Shown in pieces: positions 17,254-25,783 of a stretch of 64,000 bases of DNA. The position numbers and the translations under genes were made by a program. The DNA comes from Schauerella fraxinea (GTDB lineage Bacteria > Pseudomonadota > Gammaproteobacteria > Burkholderiales > Burkholderiaceae_B): assembly GCA_030849965.1 (NCBI GenBank), contig JAVDKL010000001.1, forward strand, positions 2,710,554-2,774,553, read 5' to 3'. The notes beneath the pieces are model-generated. The model did not search any database. It had not been told where the DNA came from and was given only the letters and a program-made list of their open reading frames with translations. Each line of letters begins with the position of its first letter. Position 1 is the stretch's first letter.

Positions 17254-18594
17254 ATGTCTGCATCCAACATGACGCCCGGAGAGATCGTCTCCGAACTCGA
17301 CAAATACATCGTAGGCCAGAACAAGGCCAAGCGTGCCGTCGCGGTTGCCTTGCGCAACCGCTGGCGCCGTCAGCAAGTGGCCGAGCCGCTGCGCCACGAA
17401 ATTCACCCCAAGAACATTCTGATGATCGGCCCCACCGGTGTGGGCAAGACCGAAATCGCGCGTCGCCTGGCCAAGCTGGTCAACGCGCCGTTCATCAAGA
17501 TCGAAGCCACCAAGTTCACCGAAGTGGGCTATGTGGGCCGCGATGTCGACACCATCATCCGCGATCTGACCGAATACGCCATCAAGCAAACGCGTGAGAT
17601 CGAAATGCGGCGCGTGCGCTCGCATGCCGAAGACGCCGCTGAAGACCGCATCCTCGATGTGCTCGTGCCGCCCTCGCGCAACAGCGGTGGCGAGCCTGAG
17701 CGCGGCGAAGACAGCACCGCTCGCCAGACCTTCCGCAAGCGTTTGCGCGAAGGCACGATCGACGACCTCGAAATCGAGATCGACATTGCGCAGTCGCCCC
17801 AGCAGATGGACATCATGGGGCCGCCGGGCATGGAGGAAATGACCGAGCAGTTGCGCGGCATGTTCGCCGGCCTCGCGAAAGACAAGAAAAAGCCGCGCAA
17901 GATGAAGATCAAGGAGGCGTTCAAGCTCCTGATCGACGAAGAGGCCGCCAAGCGCGTCAATGAAGACGACCTCAAAACGGCAGCCATCGCCAACGTCGAG
18001 CAGAACGGCATCGTGTTTCTGGACGAGATCGACAAGATCGCGGCCCGCCAGGAAGGCGGCGCCAGCGGCGGCGAAGTGTCGCGCCAAGGCGTGCAGCGCG
18101 ATCTGTTGCCGCTCGTGGAAGGCACCACCGTGACCACGCGTTATGGCATGGTGCGCACGGATCACATCCTGTTTATCGCATCGGGCGCCTTCCACCTGGC
18201 ACGCCCGTCCGATCTGATCCCTGAGCTGCAGGGCCGGTTTCCGATCCGCGTCGAACTCGATTCGCTGTCGGCCGAGGACTTCGTGCGCATCCTGTCCAAC
18301 ACGGATGCGTCGCTGACCAAGCAGTACACGGCCTTGATGGAAACCGAATCCGTGAAGCTCGACTTCACCGACGAAGGCGTGGCGCGGCTAGCCGAGTTGG
18401 CGTTCGCGGTGAACGAGAAAACCGAGAACATCGGTGCACGCCGCTTGTACACCGTGATGGAAAAGCTGCTGGAGGACTTGTCCTTCGACGCTACCGCCAG
18501 CTCGGGCGAGTTCGTCAAGATCGACGCGGCTTACGTCAACGACAAGCTCGAAGAGGCTGCGGGCAGCCAGGATCTGGCGCGCTACGTGCTCTAA
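17254..18594 (+). CDS. hslU: ATP-dependent protease ATPase subunit HslU
   Basis: A 446-aa AAA+ unfoldase. [17 protein letters not shown] opens the family; Walker A GPTGVGKT is at about residues 59-66 and Walker [10 protein letters not shown] at about 254-262. The I-domain insertion lies between them. The C-terminal tail ends ARYVL, the residues that dock into HslV and open its pore. Forms one unit with hslV and is followed by a terminator. Confidence 0.97.
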   Translation: MSASNMTPGEIVSELDKYIVGQNKAKRAVAVALRNRWRRQQVAEPLRHEIHPKNILMIGPTGVGKTEIARRLAKLVNAPFIKIEATKFTEVGYVGRDVDTIIRDLTEYAIKQTREIEMRRVRSHAEDAAEDRILDVLVPPSRNSGGEPERGEDSTARQTFRKRLREGTIDDLEIEIDIAQSPQQMDIMGPPGMEEMTEQLRGMFAGLAKDKKKPRKMKIKEAFKLLIDEEAAKRVNEDDLKTAAIANVEQNGIVFLDEIDKIAARQEGGASGGEVSRQGVQRDLLPLVEGTTVTTRYGMVRTDHILFIASGAFHLARPSDLIPELQGRFPIRVELDSLSAEDFVRILSNTDASLTKQYTALMETESVKLDFTDEGVARLAELAFAVNEKTENIGARRLYTVMEKLLEDLSFDATASSGEFVKIDAAYVNDKLEEAAGSQDLARYVL

Positions 18595-18664
18595 GGGTAG
18601 GCAATTCGCCAAGGGTTGCCGATGCGCCGGGCGAGGATTCGCCCTCCCCAGCGGATCGGACGAA

Positions 18665-18694
18665 AAGAAGCCGCCCACAGGCGGCTTCTTCTTG
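18665..18694. terminator. Bidirectional terminator between hslU and the CusF-like gene
   Basis: AAGAAGCCGCC (18665-18675) and GGCGGCTTCTT (18680-18690) form a perfect 11-bp stem with a four-base loop. T/A-rich arms on both sides allow it to serve the convergent hslU and CusF-like transcripts. Confidence 0.85.
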
Positions 18695-18730
18695 CGTAAC
18701 AGCCACCCCCAAAAGGGTGGCGCGCTCGCC

Positions 18731-19030
18731 CTACTTCTTCAGCTCCGTCACCACGTAGCTGTCGTTTTCGCGCTTCGCGGTAAACGAAACCTTATCGCCG
18801 GCTTTCACGCCTTCGAGCAGATTGGGTGCGGCCTGATACACCAGCGTCATGGCCGGCAGATCGAGCGCCGAAATCGCGCCGTGCTTGATCGCGATCTTGC
18901 CAGTCGCAGCATCTACCCGGCGCACTTCGCCAGAAGAATTGGCAGTTTGTGCCATCACTGCAGAAGTAGCAGCCGTGGCCACCACGGCACCGGCAATCGC
19001 ACACAACAATTTTCGTCTTAAAAATGCCAT
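18731..19030 (-). CDS. CusF-like periplasmic copper-binding domain protein
   Basis: A 99-aa exported protein: signal peptide MAFLRRKLLCAIAGA...AVMAQ, then a small OB-fold domain of the CusF_Ec type. Family landmarks are GEVRRVDAATGKIAIKHG, LPAMTLVY and GVKAGDKVSF. Of the CusF copper ligands, the His (in KHG) and the first Met (LPAM) are present. The Trp before PAM is Leu, and the second Met (PAMxM) is also Leu, so copper binding may be weak or altered. The start at 19030 is fixed by the signal peptide. Divergent from the adenosyltransferase with 90 bp between. Confidence 0.8.
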   Translation of the reverse strand: MAFLRRKLLCAIAGAVVATAATSAVMAQTANSSGEVRRVDAATGKIAIKHGAISALDLPAMTLVYQAAPNLLEGVKAGDKVSFTAKRENDSYVVTELKK

Positions 19031-19120
19031 AGTCGTTCTCCTATGGAACGGCAGGTCGCACACAGCTGGACCCAAGCCTTCGGTGTAGGATACCCCATCA
19101 TATTGCAAGGCATCATCGAC

Positions 19121-19678
19121 ATGGGAAACCGCTTATCCGTTATCGCCACCCGCACGGGTGACGACGGCACCACCGGGCTGGGCGATGGCGCGCGCCTGGG
19201 CAAAGACGACCCGCGCATCGCTGCAATGGGCGACGTAGACGAGCTCAATAGCACGCTGGGCGTTCTGGCGACCGAGGACCTACCCGAAGACATCGCCGCC
19301 GACATCCTGACCGTACAGCACGATCTGTTCGATATGGGGGCCGAACTGTGCATTCCAGGGCATGTTGCGCTGCGTGAAGAGCAAGTGGCGTTTCTGGATA
19401 CACGCCTGGCGCATTACAACGCCGCACTTGCTCCCCTCAAGGAATTTATCTTGCCGGGCGGCACGCGCGCGGCCGCGTATGCGCATATCTCACGCACCGT
19501 GTGCCGGCGTGCCGAGCGCAGCGTGATTGCGCTGGGCCGCGACACGACGATCAATGCCCCGGTGCGCCAATATCTGAATCGCCTGAGCGATCTGCTTTTC
19601 GTGTTGGCGCGCGCGCTCAATGCGCATGCCGGCCAATCGGATGTGTACTGGCGAAGCGAACGCTTGAAGAACGGCTAA
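19121..19678 (+). CDS. PduO-type ATP:cob(I)alamin adenosyltransferase
   Basis: A 185-aa enzyme that adenosylates cob(I)alamin to coenzyme B12. The ATP-binding N-terminus TRTGDDGTTGLGDG, the DELNSTLG motif, the core SRTVCRRAERSV and the C-terminal YLNRLSDLLFVLAR are all present. The start ATG 19121 gives MGNRLSVIATRTG, the usual N-terminus. Its stop overlaps the end of the convergent YeeE gene by 4 bp. It may serve B12-dependent enzymes encoded elsewhere; no cobalamin genes are nearby. Confidence 0.93.
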   Translation: MGNRLSVIATRTGDDGTTGLGDGARLGKDDPRIAAMGDVDELNSTLGVLATEDLPEDIAADILTVQHDLFDMGAELCIPGHVALREEQVAFLDTRLAHYNAALAPLKEFILPGGTRAAAYAHISRTVCRRAERSVIALGRDTTINAPVRQYLNRLSDLLFVLARALNAHAGQSDVYWRSERLKNG

Positions 19679-20979
19679 GCGGCCAAGGGCTGCGGTCGCC
19701 CAAGCACTGTGCGCCACCGCAAGGCCACCCAGATGCCGCCTACGCAACATACGCCGAACATCCAGCCGGAGAGCGCTCCAGCCATCGTGCCGGACAGCAG
19801 CACCCCCACCGTGCATCCGAGCGACACCATCGCGCCCCAGCCCATCAGGAGGCCGCCTGCGAGGTTGCGCAAGATGGCGGCTGGCCGCAGCCGCTGCAGA
19901 TGGCATTGATTGGCAGCCAGTGCGGCCGACCAAGCCGCCAGCACCAACCCGATCACAAACAACCCATTGGGTGAAAACACCGCCTGCTTGACCACCGTGG
20001 CGCACCCGGCAAAGGTGTCCAGTCCCTGTAACCGGGACGGCAGCAGATCGACCGACGCCGCTGCCGTGCGGGCCAGACTGCCCAGCTCGGCGGTCACGCC
20101 AAGCGGGCCGCTACGAAAATAAGCGACCACGCTCAGCGCCCCAACCAGCAGCCCACCCACATAGGTGGGCCAACGCGCACCGAATAGCAGCGTGCGCATG
20201 CTGCGGTCAGGATGCAAGGAGGCGTCGGCGTTGCTTCGTGTGCTGTCTTGAACGATGTCGGACACCGCCGTTCGTGCGCCGTACGCCTCGTGGTCAACAT
20301 TGACGTATGAGCCTGTCGCCACCGGCGTCACCCTATCTGAGGGCTGCGGCCGATGACGCCGCAAGAGCAACGCGGCGACGGCAGCCAACGCGCCGAGTTG
20401 CAGCACCGCCGAACCGCCATACCCCACGTAATGGGGCAGCCACACGACGGGCGCGTCGCTGATGGCGCTCGCATACAGGGTGTTCCACGACAAAAAGCCG
20501 AGTACGAAGCCACCGGCCGCGCCCAGCAATGCAAACGGCGATGCCGAGGCGCCCTCGCCCAGACGATAAAGATGCGCGCTGATGCACGAGCCGGACACCG
20601 CCATGCCGATGCCAAACACGAACGCCCCCAGCGCCAGCACCCAGCTCACCGGGCCAATATGCGCGCCGGGCGGCAGACGACCTTCACCTGGGATGGGCAG
20701 GAAGGCGCCGAACACGGCGTGATAGCCGATCGTGCCAACGGCCAGCGCCGCCACGAGGCCCAATAATCCGCGCGCATCGCGCGTATCGAAGAAATCGCGC
20801 GTGATGCAAAGGAAACAGAAGCGCGACCGTTGCAGCACGAAGCCGAACGCGGCACCGGCGATCAACGAAAAGGCGAGCGCCCGCCCTTCCTGCCCGTCAT
20901 TGCCGAGCACCTGCGCCCAGCAAAAAATGGCTACCGCAATCGCGATAGCCAGGATGCTTCGGGCAGAACGTCGACTCAA
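19675..20979 (-). CDS. YeeE/YedE-family thiosulfate (sulfur) transporter
   Basis: A 434-aa membrane protein with two YeeE/YedE halves. Conserved cysteines sit in RFCFLC (about residue 55), GSCISA (about 130), FAGCATVV (about 320) and SLGCTVG (about 390), matching the cysteine relay by which TsuA-type proteins pass thiosulfate through the inner membrane. A 60-residue hydrophilic stretch joins the halves. The start is a TTG at 20979 overlapping the TGA of the upstream rhodanese gene. Co-transcription with a periplasmic thiosulfate-type sulfurtransferase supports a thiosulfate or sulfane-sulfur substrate. Confidence 0.85.
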   Translation of the reverse strand: MSRRSARSILAIAIAVAIFCWAQVLGNDGQEGRALAFSLIAGAAFGFVLQRSRFCFLCITRDFFDTRDARGLLGLVAALAVGTIGYHAVFGAFLPIPGEGRLPPGAHIGPVSWVLALGAFVFGIGMAVSGSCISAHLYRLGEGASASPFALLGAAGGFVLGFLSWNTLYASAISDAPVVWLPHYVGYGGSAVLQLGALAAVAALLLRRHRPQPSDRVTPVATGSYVNVDHEAYGARTAVSDIVQDSTRSNADASLHPDRSMRTLLFGARWPTYVGGLLVGALSVVAYFRSGPLGVTAELGSLARTAAASVDLLPSRLQGLDTFAGCATVVKQAVFSPNGLFVIGLVLAAWSAALAANQCHLQRLRPAAILRNLAGGLLMGWGAMVSLGCTVGVLLSGTMAGALSGWMFGVCCVGGIWVALRWRTVLGRPQPLAA

Positions 20980-21956
20980 GTTTTACCCCACACCGTGCCG
21001 GCAGGATTGGCGATCGGCGCACCGACTGAATTGCCGTACTCGGTCCACGACCCGTCATAGTTGCGCGTGTCGTAACCCAGCAGTTTGCTCAACGCAAACC
21101 ACGAATGACTGGACCGTTCGCCGATGCGGCAATACGTGATGATGGGCTTGGAACCATCCACACCCACCGTCTTGTAGATGGCGCGCAACTCTTCCACGGG
21201 CTTGAAGGTGCCGTCTTCAGCCACCAGCCTGCCCCAGGGCACATTCACGGCGCCCGGGACGTGACCCGCCCGAATGCTGAGTTCCTGGACGCCGCTGGGC
21301 GCGAATACCTTTCCGCTGTATTCGTCCGGCGATCGGATGTCTACCAGCACCGTTTGACCCGGCGCCTTGGCAGCAGCCGTGACATCGGCCAGACGTGCGC
21401 GCAACGCCGGATTGGCAGCGCCGACCACCACATTACCGGGCGACCAGATCTTGGCGGCGGTCGACAGCGGGCGGCCATCGGCTTCCCACTTCTTACGGCC
21501 GCCATCGAGAATCTTCACGTTGGGCACACCATAGACGTCAAAGATCCAGGCACCCCAGGCGGCAAACCAATTGTTGTTGTCGCCATAAAGTACGGTGACG
21601 GTATCGGTATCGACACCCGCACGGCGAAGCACCGTCTGAAATTTATCTTGCGATGCGATATCGCGATTGACGGTATCGACCAGATCCGTGTGCCAGTTGA
21701 CGTTGACCGCCCCGGGGATATGGCCCCGTTCGAACACGCCGGGATTGACGCTCACCTCGATCACGCGCACGTTGGCGTTCTTGAGGTTTTTCTCCAGCCA
21801 TTCGGTCGTCACCAACGGCGACTCACCGCGCGCGGTGCTGGACGACGTGGCTTGAGAAGGCGCGGCAGGCGCTGTAACGACCGGCGTCTGCGCAAAGGCC
21901 ACGCCGGATAATGCAAATGCGGCAACGAAGCCGCCGAGAACACGATGCAGCGCCAT
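20976..21956 (-). CDS. Periplasmic rhodanese-family sulfurtransferase
   Basis: A 326-aa exported protein (signal peptide MALHRVLGGFVAAFALSGVAFAQ) with two rhodanese domains. The N-terminal one, about residues 45-170, lacks the catalytic Cys. The C-terminal one, about 190-315, carries the active-site loop CRIGERSS with C276. The family is thiosulfate/3-mercaptopyruvate sulfurtransferase. It is the first gene of a two-gene unit with the YeeE transporter (overlap at 20976-20979). The inferred job is handling sulfane sulfur in the periplasm before import. Confidence 0.87.
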   Translation of the reverse strand: MALHRVLGGFVAAFALSGVAFAQTPVVTAPAAPSQATSSSTARGESPLVTTEWLEKNLKNANVRVIEVSVNPGVFERGHIPGAVNVNWHTDLVDTVNRDIASQDKFQTVLRRAGVDTDTVTVLYGDNNNWFAAWGAWIFDVYGVPNVKILDGGRKKWEADGRPLSTAAKIWSPGNVVVGAANPALRARLADVTAAAKAPGQTVLVDIRSPDEYSGKVFAPSGVQELSIRAGHVPGAVNVPWGRLVAEDGTFKPVEELRAIYKTVGVDGSKPIITYCRIGERSSHSWFALSKLLGYDTRNYDGSWTEYGNSVGAPIANPAGTVWGKT

Positions 21957-22048
21957 GGGTCACTCCGGAAGATGTCGGTGTGAGCAAGATATCGAAACCT
22001 CTCGCTCGCCCGAACGATTCTTTCGGAATAACCTAATTCAGCTCATCG

Positions 22049-23071
22049 TCAGTTGACGCCGGCAGCGTGTGCCTGTTCGTCGGCGTGATACGACGAGCGC
22101 ACCATCGCGCCCACAGCCGCGTGCGAGAAGCCCATGTCGTAGGCCTCGCGCTCGTACATCGCGAAAGTGTCGGGATGCACATAACGCAGCACAGGCAGAT
22201 GGTGCTCCGACGGCTGCAGGTACTGACCGATCGTGAGCATGTCCACGTTGTGCTCGCGCATGTCGCGCATCACTTGCAGCACCTCTTCGTCGGTTTCACC
22301 CAAGCCGACCATGATGCCCGACTTGGTGGGCACATTGGGGTGCAGCTTCTTGAACTCGGCCAGCAACTTGAGCGAGTGCATGTAGTCCGACCCCGGACGG
22401 GCTTGCTTATACAAGCGAGGTGCCGTTTCGAGATTGTGATTCATCACATCGGGCGGACCGCCATTGAGGATGTCCAACGCGCGATCGAGACGGCCGCGGA
22501 AGTCGGGCACCAGCACTTCGATGCGGGTGGTGGGCGACAGCGCGCGCACGCGTTGAATACATTCGACGAAATGCGCCGCGCCGCCATCGCGCAGATCGTC
22601 GCGATCGACGGACGTAATCACCACGTACGACAGCTTGAGCGCGGCAATCGTGCGTGCCAGGTTCTCGGGCTCGTTCGTATCCAGCGGATCCGGCCGGCCG
22701 TGGCCCACATCGCAGAACGGGCAACGACGCGTGCACTTGTCGCCCATGATCATGAACGTGGCCGTGCCTTTGCCGAAGCACTCGCCGATGTTGGGACAGG
22801 ACGCCTCTTCGCATACCGTGTGCAGATTGTGCTCGCGCAAGATGCGTTTGATGTCGTAGAAGCGCGAACCAGGCGTGGCGGCACGCACGCGGATCCACTC
22901 CGGCTTGCGCAGGCGCTCGGCAGGAATGATCTTGATCGGAATGCGCGACGTCTTGGCTTGCGACTTCTGCTTTTGCGTCGCGTCATAGGACACGGGCGTG
23001 GCTTGCATATCGGATGGCGGCGCGGTGCTCGCAGCAGCGGGCTGCAGGCTCGGTTCGTTAGGCGTGGACAT
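22049..23071 (-). CDS. lipA: Lipoyl synthase
   Basis: A 340-aa radical-SAM enzyme that inserts two sulfurs into octanoyl groups on lipoyl domains. The auxiliary cluster motif [12 protein letters not shown] and the radical-SAM motif CTRRCPFC are intact, as is the C-terminal R-SSYHA region. The start ATG at 23071 gives a 45-residue low-complexity N-terminal extension before [15 protein letters not shown]. It normally follows lipB directly; here a toxin-antitoxin module and a repeated lipB end lie between them. Confidence 0.96.
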   Translation of the reverse strand: MSTPNEPSLQPAAASTAPPSDMQATPVSYDATQKQKSQAKTSRIPIKIIPAERLRKPEWIRVRAATPGSRFYDIKRILREHNLHTVCEEASCPNIGECFGKGTATFMIMGDKCTRRCPFCDVGHGRPDPLDTNEPENLARTIAALKLSYVVITSVDRDDLRDGGAAHFVECIQRVRALSPTTRIEVLVPDFRGRLDRALDILNGGPPDVMNHNLETAPRLYKQARPGSDYMHSLKLLAEFKKLHPNVPTKSGIMVGLGETDEEVLQVMRDMREHNVDMLTIGQYLQPSEHHLPVLRYVHPDTFAMYEREAYDMGFSHAAVGAMVRSSYHADEQAHAAGVN

Positions 23072-23194
23072 AGAAACCCTTGAAGCGTTCGGCGCCGCAC
23101 ATGTCGGCCCCTGTGGACGCGAACCGGCGCAAAAATCTAGTGTACCGCGCCCAGCCCCCCGGCCCGAACCGCGCCGCGACATGCGCCGCCAGCC
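23058..23194 (-). pseudogene. Remnant or duplicate of the lipB 3' end beside lipA
   Basis: The minus strand just before lipA encodes [10 protein letters not shown], nearly identical to the LipB C-terminus [10 protein letters not shown], and the frame stays open to 23058, inside the lipA start. The first 33 bp (23162-23194) repeat 23904-23936 with two mismatches. I read this as the original lipB tail, or a copy of it, left on the lipA side when the TA module was inserted. Confidence 0.6.
23162..23194. repeat. Direct repeat flanking the TA module (left copy)
   Basis: This 33-bp sequence begins GCCCGAACCGCGCCGCGA and repeats 23904-23936 in the same orientation with two substitutions (positions 19 and 24 of the repeat). 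Similarity stops sharply on both sides. It encodes part of the LipB C-terminus on the minus strand. Confidence 0.9.
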
Positions 23195-23229
23195 CGTCAT
23201 TTATTATCTGTACGGGTGGCCGGGCTCGT

Positions 23230-23541
23230 TCAAACAGCAACGGCATGCAACTTCAGGCCGAGCGCACGAGCCACCTTGAGAATGGTCGCAAAATCGGGGC
23301 TTCGGTTTCCGGAAAGCGCCTTGTATAGGCTTTCTCGCGAAACGCCGGCCTTTTTAGCTACGCTTGTCATGCCCTGCGCGCGCGCAATGTCACCAAGCGC
23401 CTTGGCGATGAAGGCGGCATCGCCGCCGCTCTCTTCGATGCTTGCATCCAAATACAAGGCCATTTCATGTGGCGTTCTAAGATGCTCAGCCACGTCATAA
23501 CGCGAGATTCCGGTTTTGGCCATCGTCGTTTTCAGTCTCAT
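23230..23541 (-). CDS. Addiction-module antidote protein, HTH (HigA-like)
   Basis: A 103-aa predicted antitoxin. The N-terminal segment SRYDVAEHLRTPHEMALYL and the C-terminal Cro/C1-type HTH (GVSRESLYKALSG, then PDFATILKVARALGLKL) match the putative addiction-module antidote family. It begins in the stop codon of the toxin gene (ATGA at 23538-23541); an internal ATG at 23523 gives the more usual family N-terminus. It should bind the partner toxin and repress the module's promoter. Confidence 0.88.
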   Translation of the reverse strand: MRLKTTMAKTGISRYDVAEHLRTPHEMALYLDASIEESGGDAAFIAKALGDIARAQGMTSVAKKAGVSRESLYKALSGNRSPDFATILKVARALGLKLHAVAV

Positions 23542-23825
23542 AAATTGGCCGCGAGCGCCGTTGCCAACGCGATGTCTCGAACCTGCGTTGACTTGTTCCC
23601 ACCTGCCAGGAGGATGACGAGCTCATCGCCACGCCAAGCGTAATACACCCGATATCCCGGCCCGACATCGATCTTCAGCTCAGACACGTTGGCTGACAGT
23701 CGCCGCCCTTGACCGGGGTTGCCTGCGGCAAGGCGCTGAATGCGAGCTTGGATGCGGGCTCGGCCAGTTAGATCTTTGAGGCCGCTCAACCAAGCATTGA
23801 ATTGCGGAGTGGCGACGATATTCAT
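23538..23825 (-). CDS. RelE/ParE-superfamily toxin (HigB-like)
   Basis: A 95-aa toxin of the type II RelE/HigB phage-Gp49-like family. Family landmarks: FNAWLSGLKD, ARIQARIQRL, GQGRRLSANVSELKI, GPGYRVYY and LLAGGNKSTQ. Such proteins are ribosome-dependent mRNA endonucleases or related growth inhibitors. The ATG at 23825 is preferred to a GTG six codons earlier. Toxin-first order with an overlapping antidote is the norm for this class. It lies 70 bp downstream of lipB on the same strand. Confidence 0.88.
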   Translation of the reverse strand: MNIVATPQFNAWLSGLKDLTGRARIQARIQRLAAGNPGQGRRLSANVSELKIDVGPGYRVYYAWRGDELVILLAGGNKSTQVRDIALATALAANL

Positions 23826-23852
23826 TATAGAACCGTAGCCCACTGGCTACAA
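23824..23852 (-). promoter_or_regulatory. Candidate TA promoter with palindromic operator
   Basis: On the minus strand TTGTAG (23852-23847) and TATAAT (23829-23824) are exactly 17 bp apart. The spacer side holds a perfect inverted repeat GTAGCC-CACT-GGCTAC (23835-23850), a likely antitoxin operator. The -10 box overlaps the toxin ATG, so a transcript from here would start inside the toxin gene. Confidence 0.45.
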
Positions 23853-23895
23853 ATACTACAGGTGAAATCGTCTGATTTTTGAACGAGGCAAAGAA

Positions 23896-24522
23896 CTACG
23901 TGAGCCCGAACCGCGCCGCGATATGCACCGCCAGCCGATCTCCGGCATCGATCAGATCGGCGCGGCCTCCGGCTCTGGAGACATCGGTGGTGGCCAGGCC
24001 CTCATAGCCGCAGGGATTGATACCGGCAAACGGGGCGAGATCGAGATCGACGTTGAGGGCCACGCCGTGATACGCGCAGCCATTGCGGATCTTCACACCC
24101 AGCGCTGCGATCTTGGCGGGCAGGCCGGTTTGTGCGTCGACCAGATAAACGCCGGGCCGACCCGGCTGTCTACAGGCGTTGGGCACGCCCAGCTCAGCCA
24201 GCGTGCGGATGGCGGCTTCTTCAAGCCACGCCACATATTCTTTGACGTACATGCCTGCACGTCGCAGATCGATCAGGCTGTACACGACCACCTGGCCTGG
24301 CCCGTGATACGTGACCTGGCCACCGCGATCGGTGTGTACCACCGGGATATCGCCCGCGCACAGCACATGTTCCGGCCGGCCGGCTTGGCCGAGCGTATAG
24401 ACCGGCGCATGCTCACACACCCAGATGGCATCCGGGGTGTCTGCCGTGCGGGCGGCGGTAAAGGCCTGCATGGCCTGCCAAACGGTCAGATAGTCGGCAG
24501 GCCGCTCCAACCAGCGGTGCAT
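23896..24522 (-). CDS. lipB: Octanoyl-[ACP]:protein N-octanoyltransferase
   Basis: A 208-aa enzyme that moves octanoate from acyl carrier protein to lipoyl domains. Conserved: the [12 protein letters not shown] motif, PGVYLVD, and the catalytic Lys/Cys pair in [18 protein letters not shown]. The C-terminus ARFGLT is short; its last 33 bp (before the final two residues) are repeated on the far side of the TA module, so the present 3' end may have been rebuilt by the insertion. It starts one base after the DUF493 stop. Confidence 0.95.
   Translation of the reverse strand: MHRWLERPADYLTVWQAMQAFTAARTADTPDAIWVCEHAPVYTLGQAGRPEHVLCAGDIPVVHTDRGGQVTYHGPGQVVVYSLIDLRRAGMYVKEYVAWLEEAAIRTLAELGVPNACRQPGRPGVYLVDAQTGLPAKIAALGVKIRNGCAYHGVALNVDLDLAPFAGINPCGYEGLATTDVSRAGGRADLIDAGDRLAVHIAARFGLT
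23904..23936. repeat. Direct repeat flanking the TA module (right copy, inside lipB 3' end)
   Basis: The second copy of the 33-bp repeat found at 23162-23194. It lies within the final codons of lipB ([10 protein letters not shown]). The two copies are 742 bp apart, and the interval contains only the toxin, antitoxin and their control region. Confidence 0.9.
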
Positions 24523-24523
24523 G

Positions 24524-24805
24524 CTAAAGAATTATCTTGACCATCGGATGCGCGTGCAATTCGCGATACAGCGTGTCGAGCTGCTCGCGGGAGGTGGCGC
24601 GCACGGTAAAGGTCAGGCCGATATAGTTGCCGCCCTTGCTGGGCCGCATTTCGACCGTGTTGGGATCGAATTGCGGATCGTGCTTGACCACGACCTCCGT
24701 CAAGGTTTGCGCCAGTTCCGGATGCTGCTTGCCCATCACCTTGATGGGAAAGTCGCTGGGGTACTCGATCAGCGATTGTTCGGGGGGAATCTCAGGCATA
24801 TTCAT
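24524..24805 (-). CDS. ybeD: DUF493 / YbeD family protein
   Basis: A 93-aa ACT-like fold protein (UPF0250). Family motifs seen are [30 protein letters not shown] and the ending [15 protein letters not shown]. Its biochemical function is unknown, but it sits between dacA/dacC and lipB in most proteobacteria. The start at 24805 follows a good AGAGGTG RBS. It is 16 bp from dat and 1 bp from lipB, so all three are co-transcribed. Confidence 0.9.
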   Translation of the reverse strand: MNMPEIPPEQSLIEYPSDFPIKVMGKQHPELAQTLTEVVVKHDPQFDPNTVEMRPSKGGNYIGLTFTVRATSREQLDTLYRELHAHPMVKIIL

Positions 24806-24821
24806 GGTGTCACCTCTCCAA

Positions 24822-25688
24822 TCAAAGCGCGGCGATACGGGCGTCGTAGGCTGCGCGCAGTGCGGCATACACCGCACCCGGACGACCGGTGCCGACCGGC
24901 TGGCCGTCGAACGTGACGATCGGCAGCACCTCTTTGGTGGCCGACGTCAACAGCAACTCATCGGCGGCGGCAACTTCGGCCTGCCCAATGGGCCGCATCT
25001 CGAAAGGAATACCGGCTTCAGCGGCCAGTTCAGCGACCAGCCCGTAGCGGATGCCCTCAAGAATCAGATTATTTTTTGGCGGACCGGACAACGTGCCGTC
25101 CTTGACCACCCAAATATTGGTCGACGAACCTTCGGTAAGGAAGCCATCGCGAAACTGGATGACTTCGTCTGCACCGGCGTCGACGGCTTGCTGCTTGGCC
25201 AACACATTGCCCAGCAACGACACCGACTTGATCTCGCAGTGCAGCCAGCGTTCGTCGGCGATGCCGATGGCCGTCATGCCGTTCTCGCGCACAGCGCGGC
25301 CGGGCGGCACGAACGCCGTGGTCATGCCGAACACGGTAGGCACCACAGGCGTGGTGGGAAAAGCGTGATCGCGCTTGGCCACGCCGCGGGTGATTTGCAA
25401 ATACACGAAGCAGGTGGGCTGCGCCGCGCGCGCCACGAGCTGCTCGATGAGGTCGATCCATCCGGCACGGTCGAACGGCGGCTCGATGCGCAACGCGTTA
25501 AGGCTGCGATCCAGACGATCCAGATGCTCCTTCATGCGGAACGCCTGACCGTTGTAGACCGGCACGACTTCGTAAATCCCGTCGCCGAAGATAAACCCAC
25601 GATCCAGCACGGACACATGAGCTTCGCCAATGCGCATGAATGCGCCGTTCAAATAGACCTGACTCTCGTCCGGTACGCCCGTGATCAT
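24822..25688 (-). CDS. dat: D-amino-acid aminotransferase (class IV PLP enzyme)
   Basis: A 288-aa PLP enzyme. VYLNGAFMRIGEAHVSVLDRGFIFGDG is the class IV N-terminus, in two parts each conserved. The catalytic Lys lies in HCEIKSVSLLGNVLA (about residue 155), and TEGSSTNIWVV plus LTSATKEVLP complete the cofactor site. The likely reaction is interconversion of D-alanine and D-glutamate with 2-oxo acids; 4-amino-4-deoxychorismate lyase or branched-chain activity is less likely. It is preceded by AGGAG. The position between dacC and DUF493-lipB is typical of the group. Confidence 0.88.
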   Translation of the reverse strand: MITGVPDESQVYLNGAFMRIGEAHVSVLDRGFIFGDGIYEVVPVYNGQAFRMKEHLDRLDRSLNALRIEPPFDRAGWIDLIEQLVARAAQPTCFVYLQITRGVAKRDHAFPTTPVVPTVFGMTTAFVPPGRAVRENGMTAIGIADERWLHCEIKSVSLLGNVLAKQQAVDAGADEVIQFRDGFLTEGSSTNIWVVKDGTLSGPPKNNLILEGIRYGLVAELAAEAGIPFEMRPIGQAEVAAADELLLTSATKEVLPIVTFDGQPVGTGRPGAVYAALRAAYDARIAAL

Positions 25689-25707
25689 GCCGACCTACTC
25701 CTGATGC

Positions 25708-25734
25708 AAAAAAGGGCAGGCGTCATGCCTGCCC
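25708..25734 (-). terminator. Rho-independent terminator after dacC
   Basis: GGGCAGGC and GCCTGCCC form an 8-bp stem with a five-base loop (25714-25734). On the minus strand it is followed by six T (A-run at 25708-25713). It ends or attenuates the dacC message before dat. Confidence 0.85.
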
Positions 25735-25783
25735 CTCCATTATCGCGCCGATTGCCAAAAGACGTTGGCCGCGCGCGATGTGA

